Of a stretch of 12,241 nucleotides of DNA, positions 1 through 5,640 are shown piece by piece. The stretch's first letter is position 1. Every line of letters starts with the position of its first letter. Under the pieces are notes generated by a model. The model saw nothing but the letters and a program-made list of their open reading frames with translations. It was not told where the DNA came from and did not search any database. This DNA is from Deltaproteobacteria bacterium (lineage in GTDB: Bacteria; Desulfobacterota; Deferrisomatia; Deferrisomatales; Deferrisomataceae): positions 1-12,241 of the forward strand of contig JAADGT010000346.1 in the NCBI GenBank assembly GCA_013152215.1. Reading direction: 5' to 3'. The translations under genes were made by a program, and so were the position numbers.

Positions 1-26
1 GCCCTTGCCGCTCAGGGGCCACGTAT

Positions 27-46
27 CCGCGGCATCGACGCCGCGG
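27..46. repeat. Perfect stem-loop, left edge
   Basis: CCGCGGC (27-33) and GCCGCGG (40-46) form a perfect 7-bp stem with a 6-nt loop. No gene is visible in 1-232, so the owner of this hairpin is unknown. It could lie at the end of a gene beyond the left edge, but no T-run follows it on either strand, so it is not a standard intrinsic terminator. Confidence 0.5.
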
Positions 47-110
47 CCTCATTGAAGCATCGCGGGCGGGAGGGGACGTAGGCAAGTTTTTAAGTTTCCG
101 GGGCTCTAGA

Positions 111-153
111 GGACGTCGCTGCCTAGTTGCCTGGCAACCTAGCAGCAGCGTCT
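111..153. repeat. Imperfect long hairpin in intergenic DNA
   Basis: An imperfect inverted repeat is centred near 132. GTTGCC (126-131) can pair with GGCAAC (133-138), CTAG (123-126) with CTAG (139-142) in an alternative register, GCTG (118-121) with CAGC (143-146), and GACG (112-115) with CGTC (149-152). Bulges interrupt the stem. It lies about 80 nt past the vapC stop codon in the direction of vapC transcription and could be a weak terminator or RNA-processing structure. No T-run follows on either side. The rest of 1-232 shows no convincing coding sequence. Confidence 0.4.
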
Positions 154-183
154 CCGGTCTCCGCCCGCCGAGGCTTGGAGAAC

Positions 184-199
184 TCGCAACGGCGCAACG
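184..199. repeat. Direct repeat flanking vapBC, left copy
   Basis: TCGCAACGGCGCAACG occurs here and again, identical, at 964-979, with the vapBC module between. Internally it is two CGCAACG heptamers separated by one G. Similarity continues weakly past the 16-mer (AGATTCGGGGG here, GGTTTGGGGGG at the other copy). It may be a target-site or recombination scar, or a dispersed intergenic repeat. Confidence 0.7.
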
Positions 200-211
200 A
201 GATTCGGGGGC

Positions 212-228
212 TGTCCGCCGAGCGGACA
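212..228 (-). terminator. Hairpin just after vapC, possible terminator
   Basis: TGTCCGC (212-218) and GCGGACA (222-228) make a perfect 7-bp stem with a 3-nt loop, starting 4 nt beyond the vapC stop codon. Position and stability suit the 3' end of the vapBC transcript. No T-run follows in the minus-strand direction, so it may act in RNA stability or in factor-dependent termination. Confidence 0.4.
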
Positions 229-232
229 CTCG

Positions 233-634
233 TCACTTCTTCATATAGGGGACGAGAACCTCGCCTACCATGGGGAAGTGCTTCCGATTGAGGGTCACGA
301 GGACGGACCCCAGCTCTTGGGCGGTCGCAGCGATCATTGCGTCTGCCAGGCCGGTGCCGTGGCTCCTGGCGTAGTCTCGTTTGAGCAGCCCTCCCGCTCT
401 CGCGATGGAGATGTCCACCGGTACGATGGTAAAGGCTTTGAGGAAGTCGGCCAGGATGTCCTGTTCCGCCTTGTTTCGAACTCCCGCGAACAGCTCCGCC
501 ACGGTGATCGCGGAGACGAACAGCTCCGCATCAGCGGACTCCAGCCAGTCCGCCGCGGCTTCCAGCCCCCTCAGGTAGTCCACGAGCACGTCCGTGTCCA
601 CCAGGAAGCCGCGGGAGGGGCGGCCCTCACTCAC
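233..634 (-). CDS. vapC: VapC-type PIN-domain ribonuclease toxin
   Basis: A 133-residue PIN-domain protein, the toxin of a type II toxin-antitoxin pair. VapC toxins are Mg-dependent endoribonucleases that cut tRNA or rRNA when their antitoxin is degraded. The acidic active-site set is visible: Asp13 in the N-terminal FLVDTDVLVDYLRG segment, Glu47 in SAITVAELFAG and Asp98 in GTGLADAMIAATA. A C-terminal LVTLNRKHF segment matches the usual T-x-N-x-x-HF motif. Length is normal for the family. The start is a GTG at 634, inside the last codons of the antitoxin gene (8-nt overlap), with GGGAG a little upstream; translational coupling to vapB is likely. No catalytic residue appears lost, so the toxin should be active. 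The RNA target cannot be inferred. Confidence 0.93.
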   Translation of the reverse strand: MSEGRPSRGFLVDTDVLVDYLRGLEAAADWLESADAELFVSAITVAELFAGVRNKAEQDILADFLKAFTIVPVDISIARAGGLLKRDYARSHGTGLADAMIAATAQELGSVLVTLNRKHFPMVGEVLVPYMKK

Positions 635-860
635 GGTCCCACTCCCTGCGAACGGTCCGAAAATCCGGCAGGTCTGCCCGGTCGCGCCACATGCCCCGGG
701 CTCGTCGCAACCAGTTCCGCTTGGCGTCTCCCAGTTGTTCCTCCAACAGCCGGTCCACCCCGATGCGGATCAACTCGCTCTGCGTTTTGCCGGTTCGTTC
801 GGCCAACATGCGCAGACCCGCATGCTCGGCCTCGGTGAGGTAGATCTGTGTGCGGACCAT
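627..860 (-). CDS. vapB: VapB-type ribbon-helix-helix antitoxin
   Basis: A 77-residue antitoxin encoded just ahead of vapC. Residues 1-40 (MVRTQIYLTEAE, then a helix and TGKTQSELIRIGVDRLL) fit a ribbon-helix-helix DNA-binding domain: a beta strand followed by two helices, acting as a dimer. The basic and aromatic C-terminus (RGMWRDRADLPDFRTVRREWDRE) matches the part that usually lies in the groove of the PIN toxin and blocks its active site. The ATG at 860 has GGAGG (866-870, minus strand) five bases upstream. The gene overlaps vapC by 8 nt, the standard antitoxin-first operon. Autorepression through the AT-rich DNA just upstream is expected from the family. Confidence 0.9.
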   Translation of the reverse strand: MVRTQIYLTEAEHAGLRMLAERTGKTQSELIRIGVDRLLEEQLGDAKRNWLRRARGMWRDRADLPDFRTVRREWDRE

Positions 861-883
861 GTTCGCCTCCGATGAATCACACG

Positions 884-924
884 ATGTATAGTCGCAATGT
901 ATATTTTGTCGTTCGGTTCGTCAA
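884..924 (-). promoter_or_regulatory. vapBC promoter with tandem ATGTATA repeats
   Basis: On the minus strand TTGACG (924-919) lies 15 nt before TATACA (903-898). The spacing is short; shifting the -10 to TACATT gives 17. The region is AT-rich against a GC-rich background. On the plus strand ATGTATA occurs twice, at 884-890 and 897-903, 13 bp apart, with one copy over the -10. Ribbon-helix-helix antitoxins often bind short repeated half-sites in such places, so these may be VapB operator half-sites; this is an inference. Confidence 0.5.
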
Positions 925-963
925 TCGCCTGAAGGGGGCACACGTCCTGATCTCGCGCCACGA

Positions 964-979
964 TCGCAACGGCGCAACG
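964..979. repeat. Direct repeat flanking vapBC, right copy
   Basis: A perfect 16-nt match to 184-199, at the same orientation and 780 bp away. The interval contains only vapBC and its promoter. A looser relative, with TGG inserted in the middle, is at 10059-10076, which argues that the motif may belong to a dispersed family. Confidence 0.7.
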
Positions 980-1072
980 GGTTTGGGGGGTAGGGTTTTT
1001 CCCCGCCCTGCTCCAGAGGGTCCCTGCGTGTTGTCCTTACCCCTTCCGACGCGCCGAGGCAACGATCTCCTG

Positions 1073-1104
1073 GGGAGGCGTCCGGCATGGACCGGAACGC
1101 CCCC
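1073..1104. repeat. Long GC-rich hairpin between the TA modules
   Basis: GGCGTCCGG (1077-1085) pairs with CCGG-A-ACGCC (1092-1101) around the 6-nt loop CATGGA, with a further GGG/CCC extension after a bulged A. It lies in the gene-free stretch 925-1214 between the vapB promoter and the abiE promoter. TTCTGT follows on the plus strand, which is only mildly T-rich. Nothing else convincing is seen in that stretch. Confidence 0.4.
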
Positions 1105-1214
1105 TTCTGTCATACGACTCCGCGGGAGGGAATGCCTCGGTCATGAGAGTGAAGCGAGGGGGTGCCTCACCCTGTGCTGGCCGCCCCGTGTTCCCGCAAT
1201 ATTTGGATTTCTCT

Positions 1215-1243
1215 TTGCTTTTCTGGCAGGAATCAGACATAAT
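1215..1243 (+). promoter_or_regulatory. Sigma-70-type promoter of abiE
   Basis: TTGCTT (1215-1220) and CATAAT (1238-1243) are separated by 17 bp, a near-consensus vegetative promoter in locally AT-rich DNA. The predicted transcription start is near 1250, inside the inverted repeat at 1248-1265. Confidence 0.7.
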
Positions 1244-1247
1244 GTCA

Positions 1248-1265
1248 CCACTTGAACACAAGTGG
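1248..1265 (+). promoter_or_regulatory. Inverted repeat, likely AbiEi operator
   Basis: CCACTTG-AACA-CAAGTGG is a perfect 7-bp inverted repeat over the predicted transcription start of abiE. AbiEi-family antitoxins are known to repress their own promoter by binding inverted repeats, so this is a natural operator. The binding itself is inferred. Confidence 0.65.
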
Positions 1266-1268
1266 ATA

Positions 1269-1282
1269 CTCCATGTCTGGAG
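1269..1282 (+). promoter_or_regulatory. Small hairpin covering the abiEi ribosome site
   Basis: CTCCA (1269-1273) and TGGAG (1278-1282) form a 5-bp stem with a 4-nt loop. The 3' arm contains GGAG (1279-1282), the Shine-Dalgarno sequence placed 6 nt before the ATG at 1289. In the mRNA this could hide the ribosome site. It might instead be a second DNA operator arm set. Five base pairs can occur by chance. Confidence 0.35.
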
Positions 1283-1288
1283 CCGGGA

Positions 1289-1882
1289 ATGAGAGAACGC
1301 CCCGAAGAGATCTTCCGCAGGCATGGAGGCCAGCTCCGGATGAGCGAGGCGCTCCGGCACGGCATCTCGCGTTACATGCTCTACTCGCTCAGGGACAAAG
1401 GCGTCATCGAGCGGGTGAGCCGAGGCATCTACCGGCTGACGGAACTGCCTCCGATCGGCAACCCCGACCTGGTCACGGTGAGCCTCCGCTTCCCGAAGGC
1501 CGTCGTCTGCCTCGTCTCCGCTCTGGCCTGGCATGACCTCACGACCCAGGTCCCGCACGTCATCTCCGTGGCGGTCCCGAGAAACGCGCGGATGCCCTCG
1601 CTCGACTATCCTCCCGTCCAGGCCCACAGGTTCTCGGGCGAGGCATACTCCTCCGGGATCGAAGAACACCGGATCGACGGAGTGCCGGTCAAGGTCTACG
1701 ACCCCGAGAAGACCCTGGCCGACTGCTTCAAGTTTCGCAACAAGATCGGAATGGACGTGGTGCTGGAGGCGCTGAAGCTCTACAAGGCTCGGAAGGAATT
1801 CGACCTTGCCAAGCTGCTCGAGTACGCCAGGGTCTGCCGGGTCGAAAAGGTGATGCGGCCGTACCTGGAGGCAACGCTATGA
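1289..1882 (+). CDS. abiEi: AbiEi-family antitoxin (type IV TA)
   Basis: A 197-residue antitoxin of the AbiE type IV system, which counters the AbiEii nucleotidyltransferase without binding it and also represses the operon. Residues 1-50 form a winged helix (RHGGQLRMSEALRHGISRYM, then LRDKGVIERVSRGIYRL). The rest is the typical C-terminal domain: ALAWHDLTTQVPHVISVAVPR around 79-98 and YDPEKTLADCFKFRNKIGMD around 137-156. A GTG at 1262 would add nine residues, but it lies only about 12 nt past the predicted transcription start and has no ribosome site. The ATG at 1289 has GGAG six bases upstream and is preferred. The stop overlaps the start of the toxin gene as ATGA. Length and motifs look complete. 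Confidence 0.88.
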   Translation: MRERPEEIFRRHGGQLRMSEALRHGISRYMLYSLRDKGVIERVSRGIYRLTELPPIGNPDLVTVSLRFPKAVVCLVSALAWHDLTTQVPHVISVAVPRNARMPSLDYPPVQAHRFSGEAYSSGIEEHRIDGVPVKVYDPEKTLADCFKFRNKIGMDVVLEALKLYKARKEFDLAKLLEYARVCRVEKVMRPYLEATL

Positions 1883-2781
1883 GGTCTCCCCGAAACATCC
1901 CCGCGTCCGTCCGGCAGCGCCTCCTCGATCGCGCCAGGAGGGACCGGCGGCCGTTCAACGAGCTGCTTCAATACTATGCCATGGAGCGGTTTCTCTACCG
2001 ACTGTCCCGGTCCGCTCACGCAGACCGATTCGTCCTCAAGGGGGCCTTGATGCTCAGGGTCTGGCGAGCGCCGGAACTTCGCCCGACCATGGACATCGAC
2101 ATGCTGGGGAGGACGAGCAACGAGGTGGCCGCCATCGTCGCACAGATCCGAGACATCCTGACCGTGGACGTGGAAGCGGACGGGCTCCTCTTCGATCCCG
2201 ACTCCGTTCGGGCCGAGAGGATCACCGAAGACGCGGACTACGAGGGGATCAGGATTCGGTTCCTGGGCGCGTTGAGCACTGCGAGAATCCACATGCAGAT
2301 CGACATCGGGTTCGGCGATATCGTCTATCCGGAGCCCGAGGAGTCGGAGCTTCCGACCATGCTGGATTCCCCGGCACCACGGCTGCTGTGCTACAGCCGG
2401 GAGAGCACCATCGCGGAGAAGTTCGAGGCCATGGTCAAACTGGGGGTGCTGAACAGCCGGATGAAGGATTTCTACGACATCTGGTTGCTGTCCAGACGGT
2501 TCGATTTCGACGGTGCCGATCTGGCAGAGGCCGTCCGCCGGACCTTCGAACGGCGGGGCACGACGCTGCCCGCGGAAATCGAAGCGTTCACGGAGCCGTT
2601 CGTCTCAGCCAAGCAGACCCAATGGGCGGCGTTCCGGAAAAGGCTTGGCCAGGATCCCGTCTCCGCCTCGTTCGGAGACATCGTGGCTCACGTGGATGGA
2701 TTCCTGTCGCCCATCGTGGCATCCCTCTCCTCCGGGAAACCGCCTCCCACGAAATGGAGTGCGCCCGGTCCTTGGGACTGA
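1879..2781 (+). CDS. abiEii: AbiEii-family nucleotidyltransferase toxin
   Basis: A 300-residue toxin of the DUF1814/AbiEii nucleotidyltransferase family. Known relatives transfer nucleotides, and some modify tRNA acceptor ends; the AbiE systems can cause phage abortive infection. The fold's landmarks are present: KGALMLRVW at 54-62 (motif I, the usual KGG/GS position), RPTMDIDML with the DxD pair Asp72 and Asp74, an acidic strand MQIDIGFGD at 139-147, Lys181 in IAEKFEAMVKLG, and RMKDFYDIW with Asp197 and Asp200. All key residues appear intact. The ATG overlaps the abiEi stop (ATGA), so translation is coupled. The first glycine of motif I is followed by Ala rather than Gly/Ser, a mild variation. 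The target RNA or phage is unknown. Confidence 0.88.
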   Translation: MRSPRNIPASVRQRLLDRARRDRRPFNELLQYYAMERFLYRLSRSAHADRFVLKGALMLRVWRAPELRPTMDIDMLGRTSNEVAAIVAQIRDILTVDVEADGLLFDPDSVRAERITEDADYEGIRIRFLGALSTARIHMQIDIGFGDIVYPEPEESELPTMLDSPAPRLLCYSRESTIAEKFEAMVKLGVLNSRMKDFYDIWLLSRRFDFDGADLAEAVRRTFERRGTTLPAEIEAFTEPFVSAKQTQWAAFRKRLGQDPVSASFGDIVAHVDGFLSPIVASLSSGKPPPTKWSAPGPWD

Positions 2782-2805
2782 AACCGGTGGATCTCATGAG
2801 GGGGC

Positions 2806-2899
2806 AGAGGGGGTATGATGCGGCGCCGCCGTGAACGACCCTGGAGAACCCCGGCCTGGAGGGCGTGGCGAGCGTTGCGTGAGACGGGAGGTGTGCCGC
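2806..2899. repeat. Left copy of duplicated upstream segment
   Basis: Two parts match the DNA at 8904-9005. AGAGGGGGTATGATGC (2806-2821) is identical to 8904-8919, and the 36 nt at 2864-2899 match 8970-9005 at 32 positions, with all four differences C/T. The sequence between is looser. TATGAT (2814-2819) could be a -10 box for the thioesterase gene, but no good -35 stands at the right distance. The segment begins about 25 nt after the abiEii stop; the other copy begins about 28 nt after the CoA-transferase stop. Confidence 0.7.
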
Positions 2900-2953
2900 C
2901 GGGCCGGTTGGGGGGCGCCTCGGCCCCGGGGGGCGCGAAACGGAGGAGGTTCC

Positions 2954-3379
2954 ATGGAAGATCTGCTCGCTCTGGGGGCCCGGGTGCTGGACTCCCAGCC
3001 CTTCAGCCGAAAGTTGGGCGCGGAGCTCGTCCGGTTCGAGCCGGGCCAGGCGGTGATCGGCCTGCCCCTCACCGACGATCTCAAGCAGCAGCACGGGTTC
3101 GCCCACGGAGGGGTGCTGAGCTACCTGGCCGACAACGCGATCACGTTCGCCGGTGGCACGGTCCTGGGCCCTTCGGTGCTCACCTCGGAGTACAAGATCA
3201 ACTACGTCCGGCCGGCCAAGGGAGAGCGGCTGGTGGCGACGGCCCGGGTGCTCCACCACGGCCGGAGCCAGGCGGTGTGCGCGTGCGAGATCGTGGCGGT
3301 GCACGGCTCCCACGAGCAGACGGTGGCGTTCGCCCAAGGCACGGTGGTGAAGACCAGGCGGGCCGAGGCTGGCCCCTAG
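2954..3379 (+). CDS. PaaI-family hotdog thioesterase
   Basis: A 141-residue single hotdog-domain protein of the PaaI/YbgC-like acyl-CoA thioesterase group, expected to hydrolyse a CoA thioester in the cytoplasm as a multimer. The family signature HGFAHGGVLSYLADNA spans 47-62; His51-Gly52-Gly53 and Asp60 lie at the usual active-site positions. The later strands (TSEYKINYVRPAKGERLVATARVLHHGR, then AVCACEIVA) also match the fold, and length is normal. The reading frame stays open upstream to 2831, but the ATG at 2954 has an excellent GGAGGAGG (2942-2949) and gives the family's usual N-terminus. The gene converges on a remnant amidotransferase gene. Its last 99 nt of coding sequence up to 3369 recur at 9023-9121 with two differences. 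The substrate is unknown; proximity to a CoA-transferase is suggestive only. Confidence 0.85.
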   Translation: MEDLLALGARVLDSQPFSRKLGAELVRFEPGQAVIGLPLTDDLKQQHGFAHGGVLSYLADNAITFAGGTVLGPSVLTSEYKINYVRPAKGERLVATARVLHHGRSQAVCACEIVAVHGSHEQTVAFAQGTVVKTRRAEAGP

Positions 3380-3407
3380 CCGCCCCCTCCCCCCGACCTG
3401 AGGGGAC

Positions 3408-3560
3408 ACCGGCCTCGGAACGCAACGGGACGAGAAACGGGTCCACCCCGTGCCCGTCCCCCCTCGCCCTCCCCATCGCCACGAACCCCGCTCCGTCACC
3501 CACCTTCGGCGGCACCGGGTCTCCGTTCTCCGGCACAGACCCGGACGGGCCGCAGCCCCG
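3408..3560 (-). pseudogene. Remnant of a class I glutamine amidotransferase
   Basis: Read on the minus strand, this DNA encodes GDPVPPKVGDGAGFVAMG and then DPFLVPL, closely matching GDPVPPEMGEGAGLVVMG and HPFLREEL in the intact amidotransferase at 9176-9889. At the DNA level, 3471-3525 matches about 46 of 55 bases of the 9728-9782 region. Seven extra bases near 3525-3531 (a GTTCTCC duplication) shift the frame relative to the N-terminal side. Only about residues 22-77 of the intact protein are represented; the active-site Cys and His/Glu regions are missing. It is a decayed fragment, on the strand opposite to the thioesterase gene, as in the other copy. No function is expected. Confidence 0.75.
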
Positions 3561-3606
3561 AAACACGACACCATAAAACTAGGTTCGGAAAAAAACGATG
3601 CGCGGA

Positions 3607-3635
3607 TTGACTGGCGCCTGATTGAATTGTATACA
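3607..3635 (+). promoter_or_regulatory. Promoter of the gntR-TRAP cluster
   Basis: TTGACT (3607-3612) and TATACA (3630-3635) are 17 bp apart, in an AT-rich patch (about 3560-3660) that contrasts with the GC-rich surroundings. The start of transcription would be near 3642, leaving a leader of about 160 nt before the regulator gene. The -10 lies inside the palindrome at 3628-3642. Confidence 0.7.
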
Positions 3636-3642
3636 GTATACA
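3628..3642 (+). promoter_or_regulatory. GntR/FCD operator palindrome
   Basis: TGTATAC-A-GTATACA is a perfect 7-bp-arm palindrome with a single central base. Short palindromes of the TTGTATACAA kind are typical operators of FCD-type GntR regulators. It covers the -10 box and the predicted start site, so binding should block transcription. The regulator encoded directly downstream is the obvious ligand-responsive repressor; this pairing is inferred from position. Confidence 0.75.
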
Positions 3643-3726
3643 TCATACCATCAGAAGCCAGATCCAAACGGAGTCCATGGCGATGGGTCTCGGCGGTGAC
3701 ACCCATGACAGGCCGAGCAGCCCTTC

Positions 3727-3782
3727 GATCCGCGCTCCCGGCGGATCCGCCCCACTTTGGAGAAGCCCCGACAAAGGTCGGG
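3727..3782 (+). promoter_or_regulatory. Two hairpins in the gntR leader
   Basis: GATCCGC (3727-3733) pairs with GCGGATC (3741-3747) around a 7-nt loop, and CCCGAC (3767-3772) pairs with GTCGGG (3777-3782) around AAAG. The second ends nine bases before the AGGA ribosome site (3791-3794). No T-run follows, and no known riboswitch pattern was recognised. Confidence 0.4.
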
Positions 3783-3801
3783 AGTCCTCTAGGACCAGCC
3801 C

Positions 3802-4485
3802 ATGGCCGTAAGACGAATTCCGGTGCGCGCCCTGCACGAGACAGTGGCCAACCGGATCCGCGAGATGATCCGGAAGGGGGAGTTGACCACCGGTCAGCGG
3901 ATTGTGGAGAAGCGCCTGTGCGAGGAGCTCGGGGTGAGCCGCACGCCCCTTCGAGAGGCCCTGCGCACCCTGAGCTCGGAGGGCCTAGTGGAACTCGTGC
4001 CCAACCGGGGTGCGTTCGTGTCGAGGCCGACCATGGCCGAGGTCCGGGACATGTTCGAGGCGATGAGCGTGCTGGAGGGGACGTGCGCCAGGCTCGCGGC
4101 AAGGCGGATGTCCGAAACCGACCTGGAGCGGCTGGAGCGGCTGCACAGGCGGCTCGAGCAGGCCTACGCCGACCGGGACCCCGAGAGCTACATCCAGGTC
4201 AACCACGCCTATCACACCCTTGTCCAGAAGGCCGCCGGGAACCGGACCTTGGACGGGATCCTGAGCGGCCTGAGGCACAAGGCCTTCCTGCACCGCTACC
4301 GACAGCTCTACCAGCCCGACCGGTTCCAGGCCTCCATGGAGGAGCATCGGCGGCTCATGGACGCCTTCCGGCGGCGGGACCCGGAGGCTGCCGAGCGGCT
4401 GATGCGGGAGCACCTGATCAACCAGTGCGAGGCCCTGGTCTACCTGTACGAGAGCTCGGCCGACACGCCGGCCGAAGGGGTCTGA
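3802..4485 (+). CDS. GntR-family regulator with FCD domain
   Basis: A 227-residue transcription factor. Residues 9-75 are a winged helix of the GntR type: the sequence IREMIRKGELTTGQRIVEKRLCEELGVSRTPLREALRTLSSEGLVELVPNRGAFV, named here by its key SRTPLREAL (46-54) and EGLVELVPNRGAFV (60-73) motifs. Residues 80-215 are the helical FCD ligand domain. The metal-ligand histidines are visible as His138 (NHAYHTL), His182 (EEHRRLMDAF) and His204 (REHLIN); Asn134 stands where many members have Asp. Such proteins bind an organic acid, often with a metal ion, and release DNA. It is the first gene after the promoter and palindrome and is followed after 54 bp by dctP, so it probably represses itself and the transporter until the substrate appears. 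The ATG at 3802 has AGGA seven bases upstream. Confidence 0.92.
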   Translation: MAVRRIPVRALHETVANRIREMIRKGELTTGQRIVEKRLCEELGVSRTPLREALRTLSSEGLVELVPNRGAFVSRPTMAEVRDMFEAMSVLEGTCARLAARRMSETDLERLERLHRRLEQAYADRDPESYIQVNHAYHTLVQKAAGNRTLDGILSGLRHKAFLHRYRQLYQPDRFQASMEEHRRLMDAFRRRDPEAAERLMREHLINQCEALVYLYESSADTPAEGV

Positions 4486-4539
4486 GATCGGACGGTTTCA
4501 GGCACAGCACGCCGAAAGGGGCGGAAAGGAGGAGAAGGC

Positions 4540-5562
4540 ATGGCCCGGACACACGGAACGAGGCGGTGGAGGTGGGCGACGGCGCTGGTGGTGGGGGTGT
4601 CGCTCGCGTGCGGTGTGGGTGCGGCCCAGGCGAAGACGCGGCTGAAGGCCTCCCACCAGTTCGCAGAGGGGGACGTGCGGGACCGGATGGTGCGGGTGTT
4701 CGCCGAGCGCGTAAACGAGCGCCTCGGGGGCCAGGTGGACATCCGGGTGTACCCGGCCAAATCCCTGTACAAACCTAAGGCCCAGTGGGACGCGATGCGC
4801 CAGGGCGCCCTGGACATGAGCGTGTTCCCCTTGGACTACGCGTCGGGCAAGGTACCCCAGCTCTCTATCACCCTGATGCCGTGCTCGGTGTCGAGCATGG
4901 AGCAGGCGATGTCGTGGCGGGACAAGCCCATCGGCCGGCGGCTCGCCCAGATCCTGGAGGAGAACGGGGTCAAGGTCCTGGTGTGGGCGTGGCTCGACGG
5001 CGGCATCGGGAGCACGGTGAGGCAGATCCGGGTCCCGGCGGACGTCAAGGGCCTCAAGATGCGGGCCGCAGGCAAGAAGTTCGAGTACATGCTCCGGGAG
5101 GCGGGGGCGTCCATCACGAGCATGCCCTCCTCGGAGCTCTACCAGGCCCTGTCCACCGGGGTCCTGAACGCGTGCCTCACCTCCACGGCGTCGTTCGTGT
5201 CGTACCGGCTGTACGAGCAGCTCAAGTACATGAACGCTCCCCGTGACTACGCCATCTGGTACATGGCCGAACCCCTGGTGATCTCCATGAAAACCTGGAA
5301 CCGGCTCACCCCCGAGCAGCAGCGGGTGTTCGAGGAGGTGGGTCGCCAGATGGAGAAGGACTGGGTGCTGCCCCAGTTCTCCAAGGCCAAGCAGGTGCTC
5401 GCCGAGAAGTTCTCCGAGGCCGGCGTGAAGCTCCACTTCATGACCGAGGCCGAGTTCAACGAGTGGCTGGCCTTCGCCCAGAAGACGGCCTGGAAGAACT
5501 TCGCCGAGACGGTGCCGGAGGGCAAGGAGCTCCTCCGGATGGCCCTGGACGCCATGAAGTAG
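4540..5562 (+). CDS. dctP: TRAP transporter substrate-binding protein DctP
   Basis: A 340-residue periplasmic binding protein of the DctP family, which captures an organic acid and hands it to the DctQM membrane complex. Residues 1-31 are a Sec signal peptide: a basic start (RRWRWATA), a hydrophobic core and AQA before Lys32. Family landmarks include RVYPAKSLY (69-77), the DVKGLKMRAAGKK segment with the conserved carboxylate-binding arginine at about Arg175, and PSSELYQALSTGVLNACLTS (196-215). The unusual STASFVSYRLYEQLKYM stretch (215-231) lines the usual ligand region; together with LWAWLDGGIG-like residues it may define the substrate, which I cannot name. The ATG has a strong AAAGGAGGAG (4525-4534). 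Length is normal. A strong hairpin separates it from dctQ, fitting the higher amount of binding protein normally needed. Confidence 0.93.
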   Translation: MARTHGTRRWRWATALVVGVSLACGVGAAQAKTRLKASHQFAEGDVRDRMVRVFAERVNERLGGQVDIRVYPAKSLYKPKAQWDAMRQGALDMSVFPLDYASGKVPQLSITLMPCSVSSMEQAMSWRDKPIGRRLAQILEENGVKVLVWAWLDGGIGSTVRQIRVPADVKGLKMRAAGKKFEYMLREAGASITSMPSSELYQALSTGVLNACLTSTASFVSYRLYEQLKYMNAPRDYAIWYMAEPLVISMKTWNRLTPEQQRVFEEVGRQMEKDWVLPQFSKAKQVLAEKFSEAGVKLHFMTEAEFNEWLAFAQKTAWKNFAETVPEGKELLRMALDAMK

Positions 5563-5576
5563 CACGGCCCTCCCAC

Positions 5577-5607
5577 GAGGGGGCCCGGCCGGGAGGCGGG
5601 CCCCCTC
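5577..5607 (+). promoter_or_regulatory. Strong hairpin between dctP and dctQ
   Basis: GAGGGGGCCCG (5577-5587) and CGGGCCCCCTC (5597-5607) form a perfect 11-bp stem with a 9-nt loop, 15 nt after the dctP stop. No T-run follows, so full termination is unlikely. Such intercistronic stems commonly protect the upstream message or allow partial read-through, raising binding protein over membrane subunits. Confidence 0.7.
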
Positions 5608-5640
5608 CCGTGAGCGGCCCCGTCAGAGGGAGCTCAGATC

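Noticed and set aside
877..1113. 78-codon minus-strand frame between the toxin-antitoxin modules
   Set aside because: A GGAG stands near its ATG, but the product is Arg/Pro-rich with no domain and it runs over the vapBC promoter.
1262..1288. GTG start for abiEi nine codons upstream
   Set aside because: It lies within the operator repeat, about 12 nt from the predicted transcription start, without a Shine-Dalgarno sequence.
2588..4102. 504-codon minus-strand frame across four features
   Set aside because: Runs antisense through abiEii, the thioesterase and gntR, with no recognisable domain. Only the short amidotransferase-like fragment at 3408-3560, which lies in another frame, is meaningful.
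3450..4778. Long plus-strand frame across gntR and the start of dctP
   Set aside because: Arg/Gly/Pro/Ala-rich shadow crossing two well-supported genes and their intergenic gap.
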